Notes: generated by a model not told the origin, from the letters alone. DNA of 64,000 bases from Streptococcus sobrinus DSM 20742 = ATCC 33478 (GCF_000686605.1 NZ_JMLC01000006.1:21548-85547); one strand, 5' to 3'; numbered from the stretch's first letter, positions 43,914 to 53,360 are shown. Translations and numbers: made by a program.

Positions 43914-44063
43914 GATGTAGTAGTGAGGATTTCTAGAATTTGCTTGAGGACTGAGCTGTTTAAGCTTAGTGACCTGCCCACAATTAAGGCTGGTGTTGAT
44001 GACATCACCATCTTCATGTGTGGTCCTGTCAAGATGGTGGGCGTCTTATTCAAGGTCCTTTAA
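43914..44063 (+). pseudogene. Remnant of an FNR-type oxidoreductase C-terminus
   Basis: In one frame this stretch ends LPTIKAGVDDITIFMCGPVK followed by MVGVLFKVL and a TAA at 44061-44063. The IFMCGPVKMV motif is the NAD-binding C-terminal signature of ferredoxin-NADP reductase-type flavoproteins. Only about 45-50 codons remain, there is no start or ribosome site, and the upstream part is missing where treA ends. It is best read as the tail of a deleted gene. The remaining spacer 44064-44357 holds no gene I can support. Confidence 0.6.
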
Positions 44064-44357
44064 GCCAAAACTCTCAATGCTCAATAGGTCTATGGAGCTT
44101 CGATTTAGACGGATTTTGAGTCAAGTCCAGAATCCAAACCAGACTTTGGCAATTTTTCTACCGCTACAATCAGGTCCGTTAGAGAGGTCCAAGATTTTCC
44201 GACCTTCAGCTGAGAAGCTCAAAGGCCCTCCTTTGAGAAAGCCGAAGAATTTCAAAAAAGAGAAAAACAGTCAGATAGGCTCTTTTTTGATACAATGGAG
44301 GCATTGTTGAACGATGTTCAGAATCTAATCTAAAAAAGTAAAAGAAAGGAGCAAACT

Positions 44358-46253
44358 ATGGTACGTTTGCAAGATGATTTTTTTGAAGCGGTCAATGGCG
44401 ACTGGGAAAAGACCGCTGTTATCCCTGAGGACAAGCCCCGCACCGGTGGCTTTTCTGACCTATCTGATGAAATTGAGGAGCTGATGTTGGCGACCACGGA
44501 TGACTGGCTGGCAGGGAAAAATTTGCCTAGTGATCCGATTCTAGCCAACTTCGTCAAGTTTCACAAGTTAGTGGCTGATTATGACAAGCGCGAAGAAGTG
44601 GGTGTGACTCCTGTCCAAGCTATCATTAAAGAATACCAAGCTTACAGCTCTTTTGCAGACTTCGCTAAAGAAGCGGGTAAATTAGAAATGCTGGGTAAGC
44701 CTAATCTCCTGCCTTTTAGTGTCTCCCCCGACTTTATGGATGCCAGAACCAATGTTCTTTGGGCAGAGGCACCAAGTACCATCCTGCCAGATACCACCTA
44801 CTATGAAGCAGGCAACGAAAAAGGTAAGGAACTCCTTGCCTTTTGGCGTAAGTGTCAGGAAGACCTCCTGCCTAAGTTTGGTTTTTCAGACCAAGAGATT
44901 ACTGAGATGCTGGATAAGATTTTAGAGTTAGATGCCAAGTTGGCCAAGTATGTCCTCTCCAATGAAGAATCTTCTGAGTACGTCAAGCTCTATCACCCCT
45001 ACGATTGGGCCGATTTTACTAAGCTGGCTCCTGAACTGCCACTGGACGCTATTTTTATGGATATTCTGGGACAGGTACCCGATAAGGTTATCGTTCCTGA
45101 GGAGCGTTTCTGGACTGATTTCGCTAAGGATTATTACAGTCAGAGTAATTGGTCGGCCTTCAAGGCTGTTTTGGTTCGTGCAGCGGCCTTCTCCTACAAT
45201 TCCTACCTGACCGACGAGATTCGCATCTTATCAGGGGCCTTTACCCGAGCTCTCTCAGGAACCCCACAGGCCATGGATCAGAAAAAAGCAGCCTACTATC
45301 TAGCTCAAGGGCCTTACAACCAGGCCATTGGTCTCTGGTATGCCGGGCAAAAATTCTCCCCAGAAGCCAAGAGCGATGTCGAAGCCAAGGTAGCCACCAT
45401 GATTGAGGTCTACAAGGAGCGTCTGGCTAAAAATGATTGGCTGCAAAAAGCGACTATTGATAAGGCTATCACCAAACTCAATGCCATCACCCCACATATT
45501 GGTTACCCTGAAAAATTGCCAGAAACTTACGAGAAGAAGGTTATTAATGAAAGCCTGTCTCTAGTAGAAAATGCTCAAATGCTGTCGCAAATCTCCATTG
45601 CCCATGCTTGGAGCAAGTGGAACCAGCCAGTTGACCGCAGCGAGTGGCACATGCCTGCCCACATGGTCAATGCCTACTATGATCCACAGCAGAACCAGAT
45701 TGTCTTCCCCGCAGCTATTCTGCAGGCTCCATTTTATTCCTTGACCCAGTCTTCATCAGCCAATTATGGCGGAATCGGAGCTGTCATCGCTCATGAAATT
45801 TCCCATGCCTTTGATACCAATGGGGCTTCCTTCGACGAAAATGGCAGCCTGAAAAATTGGTGGACCGAGGCTGACTATGCTGCCTTCAAGGAGCGTACCG
45901 ACAAGGTGGTCCAACAATTTGATGGCTTAGACTTCGCTGGCGGTAAAATCAACGGTAAACTAACCGTTTCAGAAAATGTCGCAGACTTGGGTGGCCTAGC
46001 CTGTGCCCTTGAAGCTGCTAAAAAGGATGCCGACTTTTCAGCCAAGGATTACTTCACCAACTTTGCGACCATCTGGCGGATGAAGGCCCGCGAAGAATAC
46101 CTGCAACTCCTGATTTCCATTGATGTCCATGCCCCAGGCAAGCTTCGCACCAATGTCCAAGTAGCCAACTTTGATGACTTCTTTACCACCTTTGAAGTTA
46201 AAGAAGGTGATGGCATGTGGCGGGCACCAGAGGATCGAGTGATTATTTGGTAA
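44358..46253 (+). CDS. pepO: M13-family endopeptidase PepO
   Basis: A 631-residue zinc metalloendopeptidase of the neprilysin (M13) family. The zinc motif is VIAHEISHAFD (HExxH, about residues 477-487), with the third ligand Glu in ENVADLGGL about 60 residues on. The N-terminal DDFFEAVNGDWEKTAVIPED and the NAYYDPQQNQIVFPAAILQA stretch are typical PepO. It has no signal peptide, as in other streptococcal PepO proteins, some of which still reach the surface. AAAGGAG precedes the ATG. It is a single gene. A CiaR-type promoter for a small RNA begins 30 bases after the stop. Confidence 0.96.
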   Translation: MVRLQDDFFEAVNGDWEKTAVIPEDKPRTGGFSDLSDEIEELMLATTDDWLAGKNLPSDPILANFVKFHKLVADYDKREEVGVTPVQAIIKEYQAYSSFADFAKEAGKLEMLGKPNLLPFSVSPDFMDARTNVLWAEAPSTILPDTTYYEAGNEKGKELLAFWRKCQEDLLPKFGFSDQEITEMLDKILELDAKLAKYVLSNEESSEYVKLYHPYDWADFTKLAPELPLDAIFMDILGQVPDKVIVPEERFWTDFAKDYYSQSNWSAFKAVLVRAAAFSYNSYLTDEIRILSGAFTRALSGTPQAMDQKKAAYYLAQGPYNQAIGLWYAGQKFSPEAKSDVEAKVATMIEVYKERLAKNDWLQKATIDKAITKLNAITPHIGYPEKLPETYEKKVINESLSLVENAQMLSQISIAHAWSKWNQPVDRSEWHMPAHMVNAYYDPQQNQIVFPAAILQAPFYSLTQSSSANYGGIGAVIAHEISHAFDTNGASFDENGSLKNWWTEADYAAFKERTDKVVQQFDGLDFAGGKINGKLTVSENVADLGGLACALEAAKKDADFSAKDYFTNFATIWRMKAREEYLQLLISIDVHAPGKLRTNVQVANFDDFFTTFEVKEGDGMWRAPEDRVIIW

Positions 46254-46284
46254 CAATCTGGCAAATAAGATTAAAACTTAGTCT

Positions 46285-46322
46285 ATTAAGCTGATATTAA
46301 GTGAACCCAGTTATACTATAAT
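46285..46322 (+). promoter_or_regulatory. CiaR-type direct repeat and -10 element
   Basis: ATTAAG-CTGAT-ATTAAG (46285-46301) matches the known CiaR box NTTAAG-N5-WTTAAG exactly. A perfect TATAAT lies at 46317-46322, so the box overlaps the -35 region as in CiaR-activated promoters. The expected transcript starts near 46329. Confidence 0.7.
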
Positions 46323-46328
46323 CAATCC

Positions 46329-46402
46329 TAAATAAACTTTTCTTTTTCATAATCTCCGAGAAGTGGTTCAGTCAAGTCTGAATCTCTTCTTTTTCATTTT
46401 TA
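46329..46402 (+). ncRNA. Candidate Cia-dependent small RNA (csRNA)
   Basis: Downstream of the CiaR-type promoter about 30 bases of pyrimidine-rich, mostly unpaired sequence (TTTTCTTTTTC, then AATCTCC) precede a strong terminator hairpin. Its arms are GAAGTGGTTCAG (46360-46371) and CTGAATCTCTTC (46378-46389), with one mismatch, followed by T-runs to 46401. Known csRNAs of streptococci are short, CiaR-driven, and carry TCTCC-type sequence antisense to ribosome sites. This one would be about 73 bases. Not tested for expression. Confidence 0.6.
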
Positions 46403-46416
46403 AAGATATAAACTTT

Positions 46417-46616
46417 TCCTGGTGCGACTCCGCTGCACCAGGATCCGTCAGTCTAAACTCACTGCGTGTCACCACAGACAAAGTCACTCTACTTTTTCTT
46501 CTTAGAGTGACTAGGTTCAATTAGACAGTAAAAACGACTGTCTGATTTCCCTGTCGTAGACCGTCGTATAATTTCATAATCTCCGGAGAGGTCCTAACCG
46601 TTTGGTTGGGCTCTTT
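46417..46616 (+). other. Hairpin-dense spacer downstream of the candidate csRNA
   Basis: Four inverted repeats follow in 200 bases: TCCTGGTGC/GCACCAGGA (46417-46443), AGTCACTCTA/TAGAGTGACT (46482-46512), AGACAGT/ACTGTCT (46523-46543), and a terminator GTCCTAACC/GGTTGGG with CTCTTTC (46586-46616). The last is preceded by TATAAT (46567-46572) and by CATAATCTCCG, the same words found before the csRNA hairpin at 46348-46359. A diverged second small RNA is possible. No gene is present. Confidence 0.45.
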
Positions 46617-46682
46617 CTTTGTTACAGTCTCAAAGCCTAACAAAAAGCTCAGCCATCGGGCTGAGCTTAAATCTTGTTCTGT

Positions 46683-47252
46683 TTATTGGTTGAGTTCGTC
46701 TACCAAGGCCTTGACCTTTTGGTTGTAGCTATCAATTGTTGGTAGTTTGTATTGACTTTGCAGGCTAGCCAGGCCACTTGAATTTGAAGTATCATAGTGG
46801 CTGCCATCGGATAGATTAACTTGATAGGAACCATTTTCATAGGTGGTTAAAGAAGACCCTGAAGCAGTTGTAATGAAGTAAGTTTCATCGGCATAAGTTC
46901 TGGCTTCAGCCCCGTCTTTACCCTTGTAGGAGTAGGTATTGTCTGTATAGGTAACCAAGGTGCTACCATCTGAATAAACGGCTTTAAAACTGCCATTTTG
47001 ACTAACGCTAACCTTGGTACCATCCTGAGTTGTGTACTGACCAGGAGAAGCTGTCACAATCGTTGTTGTCAAGGGGGTATTTGTTACAACCGTTTCTGTT
47101 GCCGAACTAGAGGCTTCTACAGCTTGGGTTGTTGAAGATTGGGAAGTCATCCCTAAAACTGCCATTTTAGCTCGATTAGGATTGATAATAACGACCAAAA
47201 TGGTTGCCAAAGTGGCTAATAATGTCAAAACCGTTAATTTTTTCATAATCAT
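46683..47252 (-). CDS. Secreted or N-terminally anchored protein with short Tyr/Gly/Ser strand repeats
   Basis: A 189-residue protein with a hydrophobic N-terminus (KKLTVLTLLATLATILVVII), either a signal peptide or an uncleaved anchor since no clear cleavage motif follows. A Ser/Thr-rich linker (about residues 35-70) leads to a repeat region (about 72-155) of short beta units: GTKVSVSQNGSFKAVYSDGS, LVTYTDNTYSYKGKDGAEAR, SLTTYENGSYQVNLSDGSHY. A helical tail follows (IDSYNQKVKALVDELNQ). AAGGA stands five bases before the first ATG. The units resemble MORN-like or toxin-type Y-D/G repeats but match no family I can name. Single gene, minus strand, with tRNA-Cys upstream. Confidence 0.7.
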   Translation of the reverse strand: MIMKKLTVLTLLATLATILVVIINPNRAKMAVLGMTSQSSTTQAVEASSSATETVVTNTPLTTTIVTASPGQYTTQDGTKVSVSQNGSFKAVYSDGSTLVTYTDNTYSYKGKDGAEARTYADETYFITTASGSSLTTYENGSYQVNLSDGSHYDTSNSSGLASLQSQYKLPTIDSYNQKVKALVDELNQ

Positions 47253-47351
47253 AACCGTCCTTCAAACTGTATTATAGCAGAGACACAAATAAAAGACAAG
47301 GCTTTTCCTCGAAAAACTTTAGTAAAATTTAAGACAGAATGGGCGAAAATG

Positions 47352-47380
47352 AAACACCCTAAACCAAAGCCTGGGTGTTT
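47352..47380 (-). terminator. Terminator after tRNA-Cys
   Basis: AAACACCC pairs with GGGTGTTT around AGGCTTTGGTTTA on the minus strand, directly after the tRNA. Confidence 0.7.
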
Positions 47381-47388
47381 CACATAAA

Positions 47389-47459
47389 AGGCGGTAGACG
47401 GATTTGAACCGACGATCAAGCTTTTGCAGAGCCGTGCCTTACCACTTGGCTATACCGCC
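47389..47459 (-). tRNA. tRNA-Cys (anticodon GCA)
   Basis: A 71-base cloverleaf on the minus strand. Acceptor arms are GGCGGTA and TACCGCC with discriminator T, as usual for Cys. The anticodon loop is CTGCAAA with anticodon GCA; the anticodon stem has one weak closing pair. The T arm contains GGTTCAAATCC. CCA is not encoded. A hairpin terminator follows at once. Confidence 0.95.
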
Positions 47460-47553
47460 ATATAACGAAGACTATTCTATCTTAAAAATACGACTTCGTC
47501 AAGGGGACGGACATGGTTAGGGCAAAAGTCTTGGTTATCAGCTGATCTTTTCG

Positions 47554-48504
47554 TTAACCCTTGCTAATCCAAGTTCCATCGCCATTATGAATGGCAGCAG
47601 ATAGGTTATTTAAAGAAGTAATCACTGCTTTTCGCCTAGGATTATTTTCAGCAAAGAGGATGGCGGAGGAAACTTTGGGTAGCATACTGCCAGCAGCAAA
47701 TTGTCCTTGATCAATGTAGGCCATTAATTGGGTCGTTGTGACATCTTTTAGTTGAAGTTGGTTGGGCTTATTATAGTTGATGTAAACATAATCAACTCCC
47801 GTTAAAATAATGAGTAAATCTGCATCAATGAGGTCGGCTAGGGTTTGACTGGCGAAATCCTTATCAATGACGGCCTCAATTCCCTGCAGTTCGTTTTCAT
47901 TATTCCTTACAACTGGGACTCCCCCACCGCCAGCAGCAATCGTGACGACTCCGTGCTCCAAGAGTTCTTCAATAATTGGACTTTCCCTAATTGAGATGGG
48001 CAGGGGTGAAGGCACGACCTTGCGCCAACCACGCCCAGCATCCTCTTTAAAGATGACAGATTTACTGCGTTTAGCCTCTTTTATGGCTTCGGCGTGAGTC
48101 AGGAAGGGACCGATTGGTTTGCTTGGCTTGGTAAAGGCAGGATCTTTAGCAGAGACCTCAACCTGCGTGACCAGAGCTGCGACCTTTTTATCAATCCTCC
48201 GCCGATCTAAGGCATTGTCCAAAGCGTTTTGTAGCCAGTAGCCGATGGCTCCTTCGGTCATGGCTCCGCAGGTATCAAGCGGCATAGCTGGATTGTTTTC
48301 AGAATTTGCCGCCATCTGTTGCAAGAGTAAATTACCAACTTGAGGGCCATTTCCGTGGGTAATAACAAGCTCGTAACCTTCCTCAATTAAATCTGCCAAA
48401 TATTCTGCAGAGCTAGCCAGTGCCCTCTGTTGCCCGATAGCAGAGGCATCATCCGTTAGAATAGCATTGCCGCCAAGAGCAATAACTGCTTTTTTTCTTT
48501 TCAT
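47554..48504 (-). CDS. aguC: Carbamate kinase of the agmatine deiminase system
   Basis: A 316-residue amino-acid-kinase-fold enzyme that transfers phosphate from carbamoyl phosphate to ADP, giving ATP, ammonia and CO2. Family marks: [12 protein letters not shown] (N-terminus), [16 protein letters not shown] (about residues 47-62), [12 protein letters not shown] (near 195-206) and [20 protein letters not shown]. It is the last gene of aguBDAC; AguA is encoded 47 bases upstream. This step yields the energy of agmatine catabolism, while the ammonia raises pH. GGGGGAGAAAGG is the ribosome site. Confidence 0.94.
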   Translation of the reverse strand: MKRKKAVIALGGNAILTDDASAIGQQRALASSAEYLADLIEEGYELVITHGNGPQVGNLLLQQMAANSENNPAMPLDTCGAMTEGAIGYWLQNALDNALDRRRIDKKVAALVTQVEVSAKDPAFTKPSKPIGPFLTHAEAIKEAKRSKSVIFKEDAGRGWRKVVPSPLPISIRESPIIEELLEHGVVTIAAGGGGVPVVRNNENELQGIEAVIDKDFASQTLADLIDADLLIILTGVDYVYINYNKPNQLQLKDVTTTQLMAYIDQGQFAAGSMLPKVSSAILFAENNPRRKAVITSLNNLSAAIHNGDGTWISKG

Positions 48505-48551
48505 ACCCTTTCTCCCCCAATGAGATTTTTGACAAATGATGAGCTAGAAAA

Positions 48552-49649
48552 TTAGACAGTTGGTTGCTGCTGAGTGATACAGTGGATATTACCGCCACCG
48601 TAAGCGACCTCTTCGGTTCTAACACCGACAATCTGATAGTCAGGAAACATAGCTTGTACCTGTTGGACAGCTAGTTCATCGTTGGCATCGCCGTATTGAG
48701 GTAGAATAATACCACCGTTAACAATCAAGAAATTCATATAGGAGGCGATGGAAATCTCACCCTCTTCACGTGGGAGAGTACCTTCAACCAGGTCAATGGT
48801 ATCAGCATCCTTGAGATAGCATGGTTTTTGAGTAACGCAGAGCTTATGAACTTTTAACTTTCTACCCTTGGCATCTGTCGCCTGGCTCAGGGTTGCATAG
48901 GCAGCCTGTGCTTCTTTATAGAAGGGGTGACTTTCATCTTCGGTGTAAATACAAGCGACTTCACCTGGGCGAATAAAGCAGGCGACATCATCAATGTGGC
49001 CATTGGTTTCGTAAGGGTCAATACCGTCTTTAACCCAAATAATTTTTTCTAAGTTAAGGTGGTTCTTTAATTTGACCTCAATCTCTTCCTTAGTCATATC
49101 TGGATTACGACCAGGACTGAGCAAACACATCTCAGTCGTGATGAGGGTTCCTTCACCATCAACCGTGATAGAACCGCCTTCTAGAACGAAATCATCCGTC
49201 CGATAAGTATCAATGCCTTCGATTTCGCAAATCTTTTGAGCAATTTGCTCGTCCTTGTCCCAAGGGAAATAAAGACCATCTACCAGACCACCCCAAGCGT
49301 TGAAGGTCCAGTCGTTGGCGCGAATTTGACCTTGATTATTAACGACAAAAGTAGGACCAGAATCTCTTACCCAAGAATCATCACTGGCAATTTCAACGAC
49401 TCTGATTTGACTAGGGAGTTGGGCCCTAGCATTTTGATATTGACTAGGGTTAACACACATGGTGACCGGCTCGAACTGGCTGATGGCCCTTGCTACATTG
49501 ACGAAGGCCTTCTGAGCCGGTTTAGCTCCCCAACGCCAGTTGTCAGGCCGTTCAGGCCAGACCATCCAAATCTGCTTTTGGGGTTCAAATTCAGCTGGCA
49601 TGCGAAAGCCATCTTGTTTGGGCGTGCTGTTTTTTATACGTTTTGCCAT
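48552..49649 (-). CDS. aguA: Agmatine deiminase
   Basis: A 365-residue guanidino-group hydrolase (PPADI family) converting agmatine to N-carbamoylputrescine and ammonia. Visible: PAEFEPQKQIWMVWPERPDN (about residues 18-37), WVRDSGPTFVVNNQG (about 91-105), the EGGSITVDGEGTLITTE block, GHIDDVACF with the catalytic His and Asp, and the catalytic Cys near the C-terminus in GGGNIHCITQQQP. It is the third gene of the agu operon. The ammonia produced counters acid stress, a trait known for S. mutans. AAAGGA precedes the ATG. Confidence 0.96.
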   Translation of the reverse strand: MAKRIKNSTPKQDGFRMPAEFEPQKQIWMVWPERPDNWRWGAKPAQKAFVNVARAISQFEPVTMCVNPSQYQNARAQLPSQIRVVEIASDDSWVRDSGPTFVVNNQGQIRANDWTFNAWGGLVDGLYFPWDKDEQIAQKICEIEGIDTYRTDDFVLEGGSITVDGEGTLITTEMCLLSPGRNPDMTKEEIEVKLKNHLNLEKIIWVKDGIDPYETNGHIDDVACFIRPGEVACIYTEDESHPFYKEAQAAYATLSQATDAKGRKLKVHKLCVTQKPCYLKDADTIDLVEGTLPREEGEISIASYMNFLIVNGGIILPQYGDANDELAVQQVQAMFPDYQIVGVRTEEVAYGGGNIHCITQQQPTV

Positions 49650-49750
49650 GGTAATTATGTCCTTTCTAGAGTGTCTGACTTGAGACTACAAAGCTTCTTA
49701 ATCACACAAGCCCTAATCTCAATGTTTGATTTCTTGTAAATTTACATCAA

Positions 49751-51103
49751 CTACTTCTTTATTTTTTTAACAAGGATAATAGCTTCACCAATAGCAATAA
49801 AGATAATTGAGCTGATGGTGATAGGGAGTTTTCCAGCCAGTTCTTGAGCAGATAGAGGCAGAGCGGTGAATACCAAGGAAATCAGGATAATTACCATTGG
49901 CAGAATTACTAGGAATTTTAAGAAAGTATCTTTACCGCTAACCTTGAAGGGGCGAGGGGTCTCGGGATCAATCTTCCTCAGGAGATAGAAGGCCGGAAAG
50001 ACAGGCATATAGGAGAGGAGGAACATCACCAGATTAAGGGAGAAGAAGGCCCAGAACAAGTCTTGGTTAGGAAGAAATGGTGCGATGACAACGACCAAAC
50101 TAGCCACCGCTCCATTCATGATAGCTGAGCCAATAGGCATCTGATGTTTCTTACTGCGGATTGCAAAGACCTTTGGCATATCACCATTTTCAGCGGCATA
50201 GCAGGCAGTATTATTAACACCAAGTGACCAAGAAAGCATATTGCCAAAGAGGGTCAGCAGGAAGAGAAAGGCCATAGAAATAATGAACCAACCTCCGCTA
50301 GAATTTGTCAGAAGCTTAAAGCTATCAATCATACCGCTGCTGGTTGAGATATCCTTGGTTGGGACAGCAACACCGATACCAAAAGCAGAGAAGATATAGA
50401 TAGCAGCGATGACGAGGCCTGCAACAATGATGGCCTGCGGAATTTGTTTCTTAGGCTTTTCCATATCATCAGCAAAGGTACAGATAACTTCAAAACCTAA
50501 AAGATTAAAGATGATGACTGAGATAAAGGAGAGGCTATTAAGATCAAAGTTTGGTAATAGAGAGCTCAAGGTCATCTTATTGGCCATGCCCTTGGTAAGA
50601 GCAACGTAGAGACCTAAACCACCAACGAGAATGGCTAAAATCATCTTTATGACAGCAGCCCCATTGAGGATCCAGATACTATCACTGACACGGTAAAAGC
50701 TAATCCAAACAATAATCCAGATGAAGATTAATTCGGTGATAATACTAGTTAGTGTTGAAAAATGATAGCCGGTTATGGTTTCAAGAAGGGTTGGGGTCAT
50801 GACTGCAAGCGAAGCCAGCCACAAAGGGAAATTGATCCAGTAGTACCAAGAGACCCGAGAGCCCCATTTATGGCCAAAGGCCTTGGTGACCCAGTCGTAG
50901 ATACCCCCTTCACCAATATAAGTGGTCCCAAGTTCTGAGGAGATTAAGCCATAAGGAAGCAGGAAAGCCACCAAGAGGAAAATCCACCAGAAAAATTGAG
51001 AATTTCCTATGGCAGCGACAGGAGCCGCTGCCTCGGCCACAAATACGACACAAATAACAGATAAAACTGCACTAAATAAGCTAAATTTTTTCTTGCCTTC
51101 CAT
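49751..51103 (-). CDS. aguD: Agmatine/putrescine antiporter
   Basis: A 450-residue APC-superfamily exchanger with about 12 membrane segments. The N-terminus KKFSLFSAVLSVICVVFVAE and the Gly-rich YIGEGGIYDWVTKAFG (about residues 60-76) are as in amine antiporters. Its position between aguB and aguA identifies the substrate pair: agmatine in, putrescine out. Spacing is 62 bases from aguB and about 100 to aguA. AGGGAAGGA precedes the ATG. Normal length with no lesion. Confidence 0.93.
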   Translation of the reverse strand: MEGKKKFSLFSAVLSVICVVFVAEAAAPVAAIGNSQFFWWIFLLVAFLLPYGLISSELGTTYIGEGGIYDWVTKAFGHKWGSRVSWYYWINFPLWLASLAVMTPTLLETITGYHFSTLTSIITELIFIWIIVWISFYRVSDSIWILNGAAVIKMILAILVGGLGLYVALTKGMANKMTLSSLLPNFDLNSLSFISVIIFNLLGFEVICTFADDMEKPKKQIPQAIIVAGLVIAAIYIFSAFGIGVAVPTKDISTSSGMIDSFKLLTNSSGGWFIISMAFLFLLTLFGNMLSWSLGVNNTACYAAENGDMPKVFAIRSKKHQMPIGSAIMNGAVASLVVVIAPFLPNQDLFWAFFSLNLVMFLLSYMPVFPAFYLLRKIDPETPRPFKVSGKDTFLKFLVILPMVIILISLVFTALPLSAQELAGKLPITISSIIFIAIGEAIILVKKIKK

Positions 51104-51165
51104 AGTTTTTGTCCTTCCCTAAATAGAGGCAAGACAGGCCATCTTAAGATCCCTGCCTCTTTTGC

Positions 51166-52185
51166 TTAGTTCTTCTTTAAAAATTGCTCGAGTTCAGCCT
51201 TGGCTTGTGCTTGCTTATCTAGGCTATAAGGATTCTTATCGTAATAGTCGCTAAGGAGATAAACCAAAATACCTCGAATAGACGTTAGACGATTTTCAGC
51301 TTCGTCGAAACAAATAGAGTTTGGACCATCCATAACATCATCGGTAACTTCTTCACCGCGAGTTGCTGGCAGGCAGTGCATGAATTGACAGTTCTTACCA
51401 GCCTTAGCCATCATAGCGCTATTGACTTGGTACTTAGGATAGAATATTTTCATCCTTTCTTCTTCAGGAAGCTCTGCTTCGTAGAGGCCGTACCAAACAT
51501 CGGTGTAGAGGAAGTCAGCGTCTTCGATGGCATCTTCCTGGTCAGTGACAGTATATTTACCACCTGAAACAGCACAAATTTCATCTAATTTAGCTTTATG
51601 CCTGTCATTGAGTTGGAAACCCTCAGGACCAAAATGAACGAATTCCATCCCCATCTTAGTGGTAATCAGTCCCAAAGAGAAGCAAACCTGAGTAGCATCT
51701 CCGACAAAGACCACCTTACAATCTTCCAGTTTCTTACCAGCCGGCAAATGTTCAATGATCGTGCAGAGATCGCCTAACTCTTGAGTAGGGTGGTTGTAGT
51801 CGGACATGCCGTTAATGACAGGGACAGAAGAAAATCTAGCTAAATCTTCAACGCTCTTATGGCGTTCAACACGGGACATGATAATATCAGTCAGTCGAGA
51901 AACAACTTGAGAGGTGTCTTCAATCGTTTCATGGCCCCCCAGCTGAATTTGACCGGGTGCTAGATATTGAGCGTGACCTCCTAACTGGGTCATAGCTGTC
52001 TCAAAGGAAACCCGTGTCCTTGTGGATGATTGTTGGAAAATCATCGCTAAACTCTTATTCTTTAAGAGCGGCGGATAGTAACCGTTTTTGATACAATCTT
52101 TGAGCTTCAAGGATAGGTCAACAATCTGTAGCAATTCTTCCTTGGTGTAGGTTTCGGTTGTGATATAATCTCTCTTTTTAGCCAT
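51166..52185 (-). CDS. aguB: Putrescine carbamoyltransferase
   Basis: A 339-residue carbamoyltransferase that phosphorolyses N-carbamoylputrescine to putrescine and carbamoyl phosphate. The carbamoyl-phosphate motif is [20 protein letters not shown] (about residues 53-72), with HPTQELGDL and [11 protein letters not shown] further on. The HCLPA motif and the agu context separate it from ornithine carbamoyltransferase. It is the first gene of the operon. A promoter with TTGTAA, 17 bases and an extended -10 TGC-TAGACT lies at 52216-52244. AAGGAGG precedes the ATG. Confidence 0.94.
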   Translation of the reverse strand: MAKKRDYITTETYTKEELLQIVDLSLKLKDCIKNGYYPPLLKNKSLAMIFQQSSTRTRVSFETAMTQLGGHAQYLAPGQIQLGGHETIEDTSQVVSRLTDIIMSRVERHKSVEDLARFSSVPVINGMSDYNHPTQELGDLCTIIEHLPAGKKLEDCKVVFVGDATQVCFSLGLITTKMGMEFVHFGPEGFQLNDRHKAKLDEICAVSGGKYTVTDQEDAIEDADFLYTDVWYGLYEAELPEEERMKIFYPKYQVNSAMMAKAGKNCQFMHCLPATRGEEVTDDVMDGPNSICFDEAENRLTSIRGILVYLLSDYYDKNPYSLDKQAQAKAELEQFLKKN

Positions 52186-52215
52186 TTGCAGAGACCTCCT
52201 TTTATTTGTAAGCTA

Positions 52216-52284
52216 AGTCTAGCAAGAGATGTAAGGGTTTACAATAAACTAAAAGGACACATTTGGTTATAAAAATGTAAACTC
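52216..52284 (-). promoter_or_regulatory. agu operon promoter and candidate AguR operator
   Basis: On the minus strand -35 TTGTAA (52244-52239), 17 bases, and -10 TAGACT (52221-52216) with an upstream TG. An inverted repeat GGGTTTACA (52235-52243) and TGTAAACTC (52276-52284) flanks it, centres 41 bases apart, one arm covering the -35. AguR is an activator in S. mutans, so these arms are candidate sites. Confidence 0.5.
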
Positions 52285-52400
52285 TAGCTAACAGATTGGT
52301 TTTATTGACTTTGTATCATGTTTATAGGCTCAGAGTTTAGATGAGTTTAGTGTGAAAAGAAGCTCTTTTTGGGGGAGCTAAACCGGAGATTAGGTGAAAA

Positions 52401-53360
52401 ATGGCAATTATAAGTTATCTCTACAATACTCTGCTGCTGATGATTTATTCAGTAACAATGGCTTTAGCCTTTAACGATACCTATAAGCTAAAAGACATCC
52501 GAAAGCGTCAGATATTTTTTGTTTTGGGAGTTTATTTTCTCTTTTTTATTTTTGACAACCTAATCGTTTCTTTAACGGAAATTTTTAAAACTTTTGCAGT
52601 TGTTTATAATAGTGATTTTAAAGGCATGCCTTTTGTAAAAATCCTCATATATACTGTTAATAATTTTTGCCAATTGTGGCTAGTGACGAGGCTTGGGAAT
52701 AAAAAAATTAAACTCCACCAGTATGGTATTTTGCTAGGGATAATAGCCTGGATGGGCATTATCCCCCTCTTTAACAGCAGGGCCCTAACGGTCTACCTCT
52801 ACTATTTGCCTAATCAACTCTTTCTCATATATTTAGCGGCTCTGACCCGCTACCAGGAAAAAGGCTTGGCCGATAAGACTAGTCTGTCTAGCAAATATCT
52901 CAAATGGATGGCGAGAATTTTCCTAATTTTTGGCTTTACCATCCTTCTAGAAGACAGCTATGTCATTTTTAACGTAGATAATTACCAGTTCCTAAATATG
53001 GACATCCAAAATCGCAATTTTTCTGAAGACATCTTTAAAATTATCACATGTCTATTGGCTGATCGCTATTTCCTTTTAGACTATCCTAAGCAGAAAAAAA
53101 CGAAAGCTCAAATGGCCCCCGCCTCTTCGATCTCTCAGATTGAGCAAGCATTTTTCAGCTACTACCACCTAACACAAAGAGAGTGTGAAATTTGTCAACA
53201 CTTGCTTGAACATAAGAATAATCAAGAGATTGCCGACTGTCTTTCCCTATCAGTGGGAACTGTTAAGGCTCACATCCACAATATCTATCGCAAGATGGCC
53301 ATTCACCAGCGGGAGCAAATCTATACGCTCTTTGGAACATTTAGGGATGACAACGTTTAA
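52401..53360 (+). CDS. aguR: LuxR-type membrane regulator AguR
   Basis: A 319-residue membrane-bound transcription activator. The N-terminal half (about residues 1-215) has around seven hydrophobic segments. The C-terminal domain (about 250-319) is a LuxR/GerE helix-turn-helix: YHLTQRECEICQHLLEHKNN, then QEIADCLSLSVGTVKAHIHN. It is divergent from aguB, as in S. mutans, where AguR senses agmatine and acid conditions at the membrane and activates aguBDAC. The ribosome site is the modest TTAGGTG. Codon usage is somewhat AT-richer than the operon it controls. Confidence 0.92.
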   Translation: MAIISYLYNTLLLMIYSVTMALAFNDTYKLKDIRKRQIFFVLGVYFLFFIFDNLIVSLTEIFKTFAVVYNSDFKGMPFVKILIYTVNNFCQLWLVTRLGNKKIKLHQYGILLGIIAWMGIIPLFNSRALTVYLYYLPNQLFLIYLAALTRYQEKGLADKTSLSSKYLKWMARIFLIFGFTILLEDSYVIFNVDNYQFLNMDIQNRNFSEDIFKIITCLLADRYFLLDYPKQKKTKAQMAPASSISQIEQAFFSYYHLTQRECEICQHLLEHKNNQEIADCLSLSVGTVKAHIHNIYRKMAIHQREQIYTLFGTFRDDNV

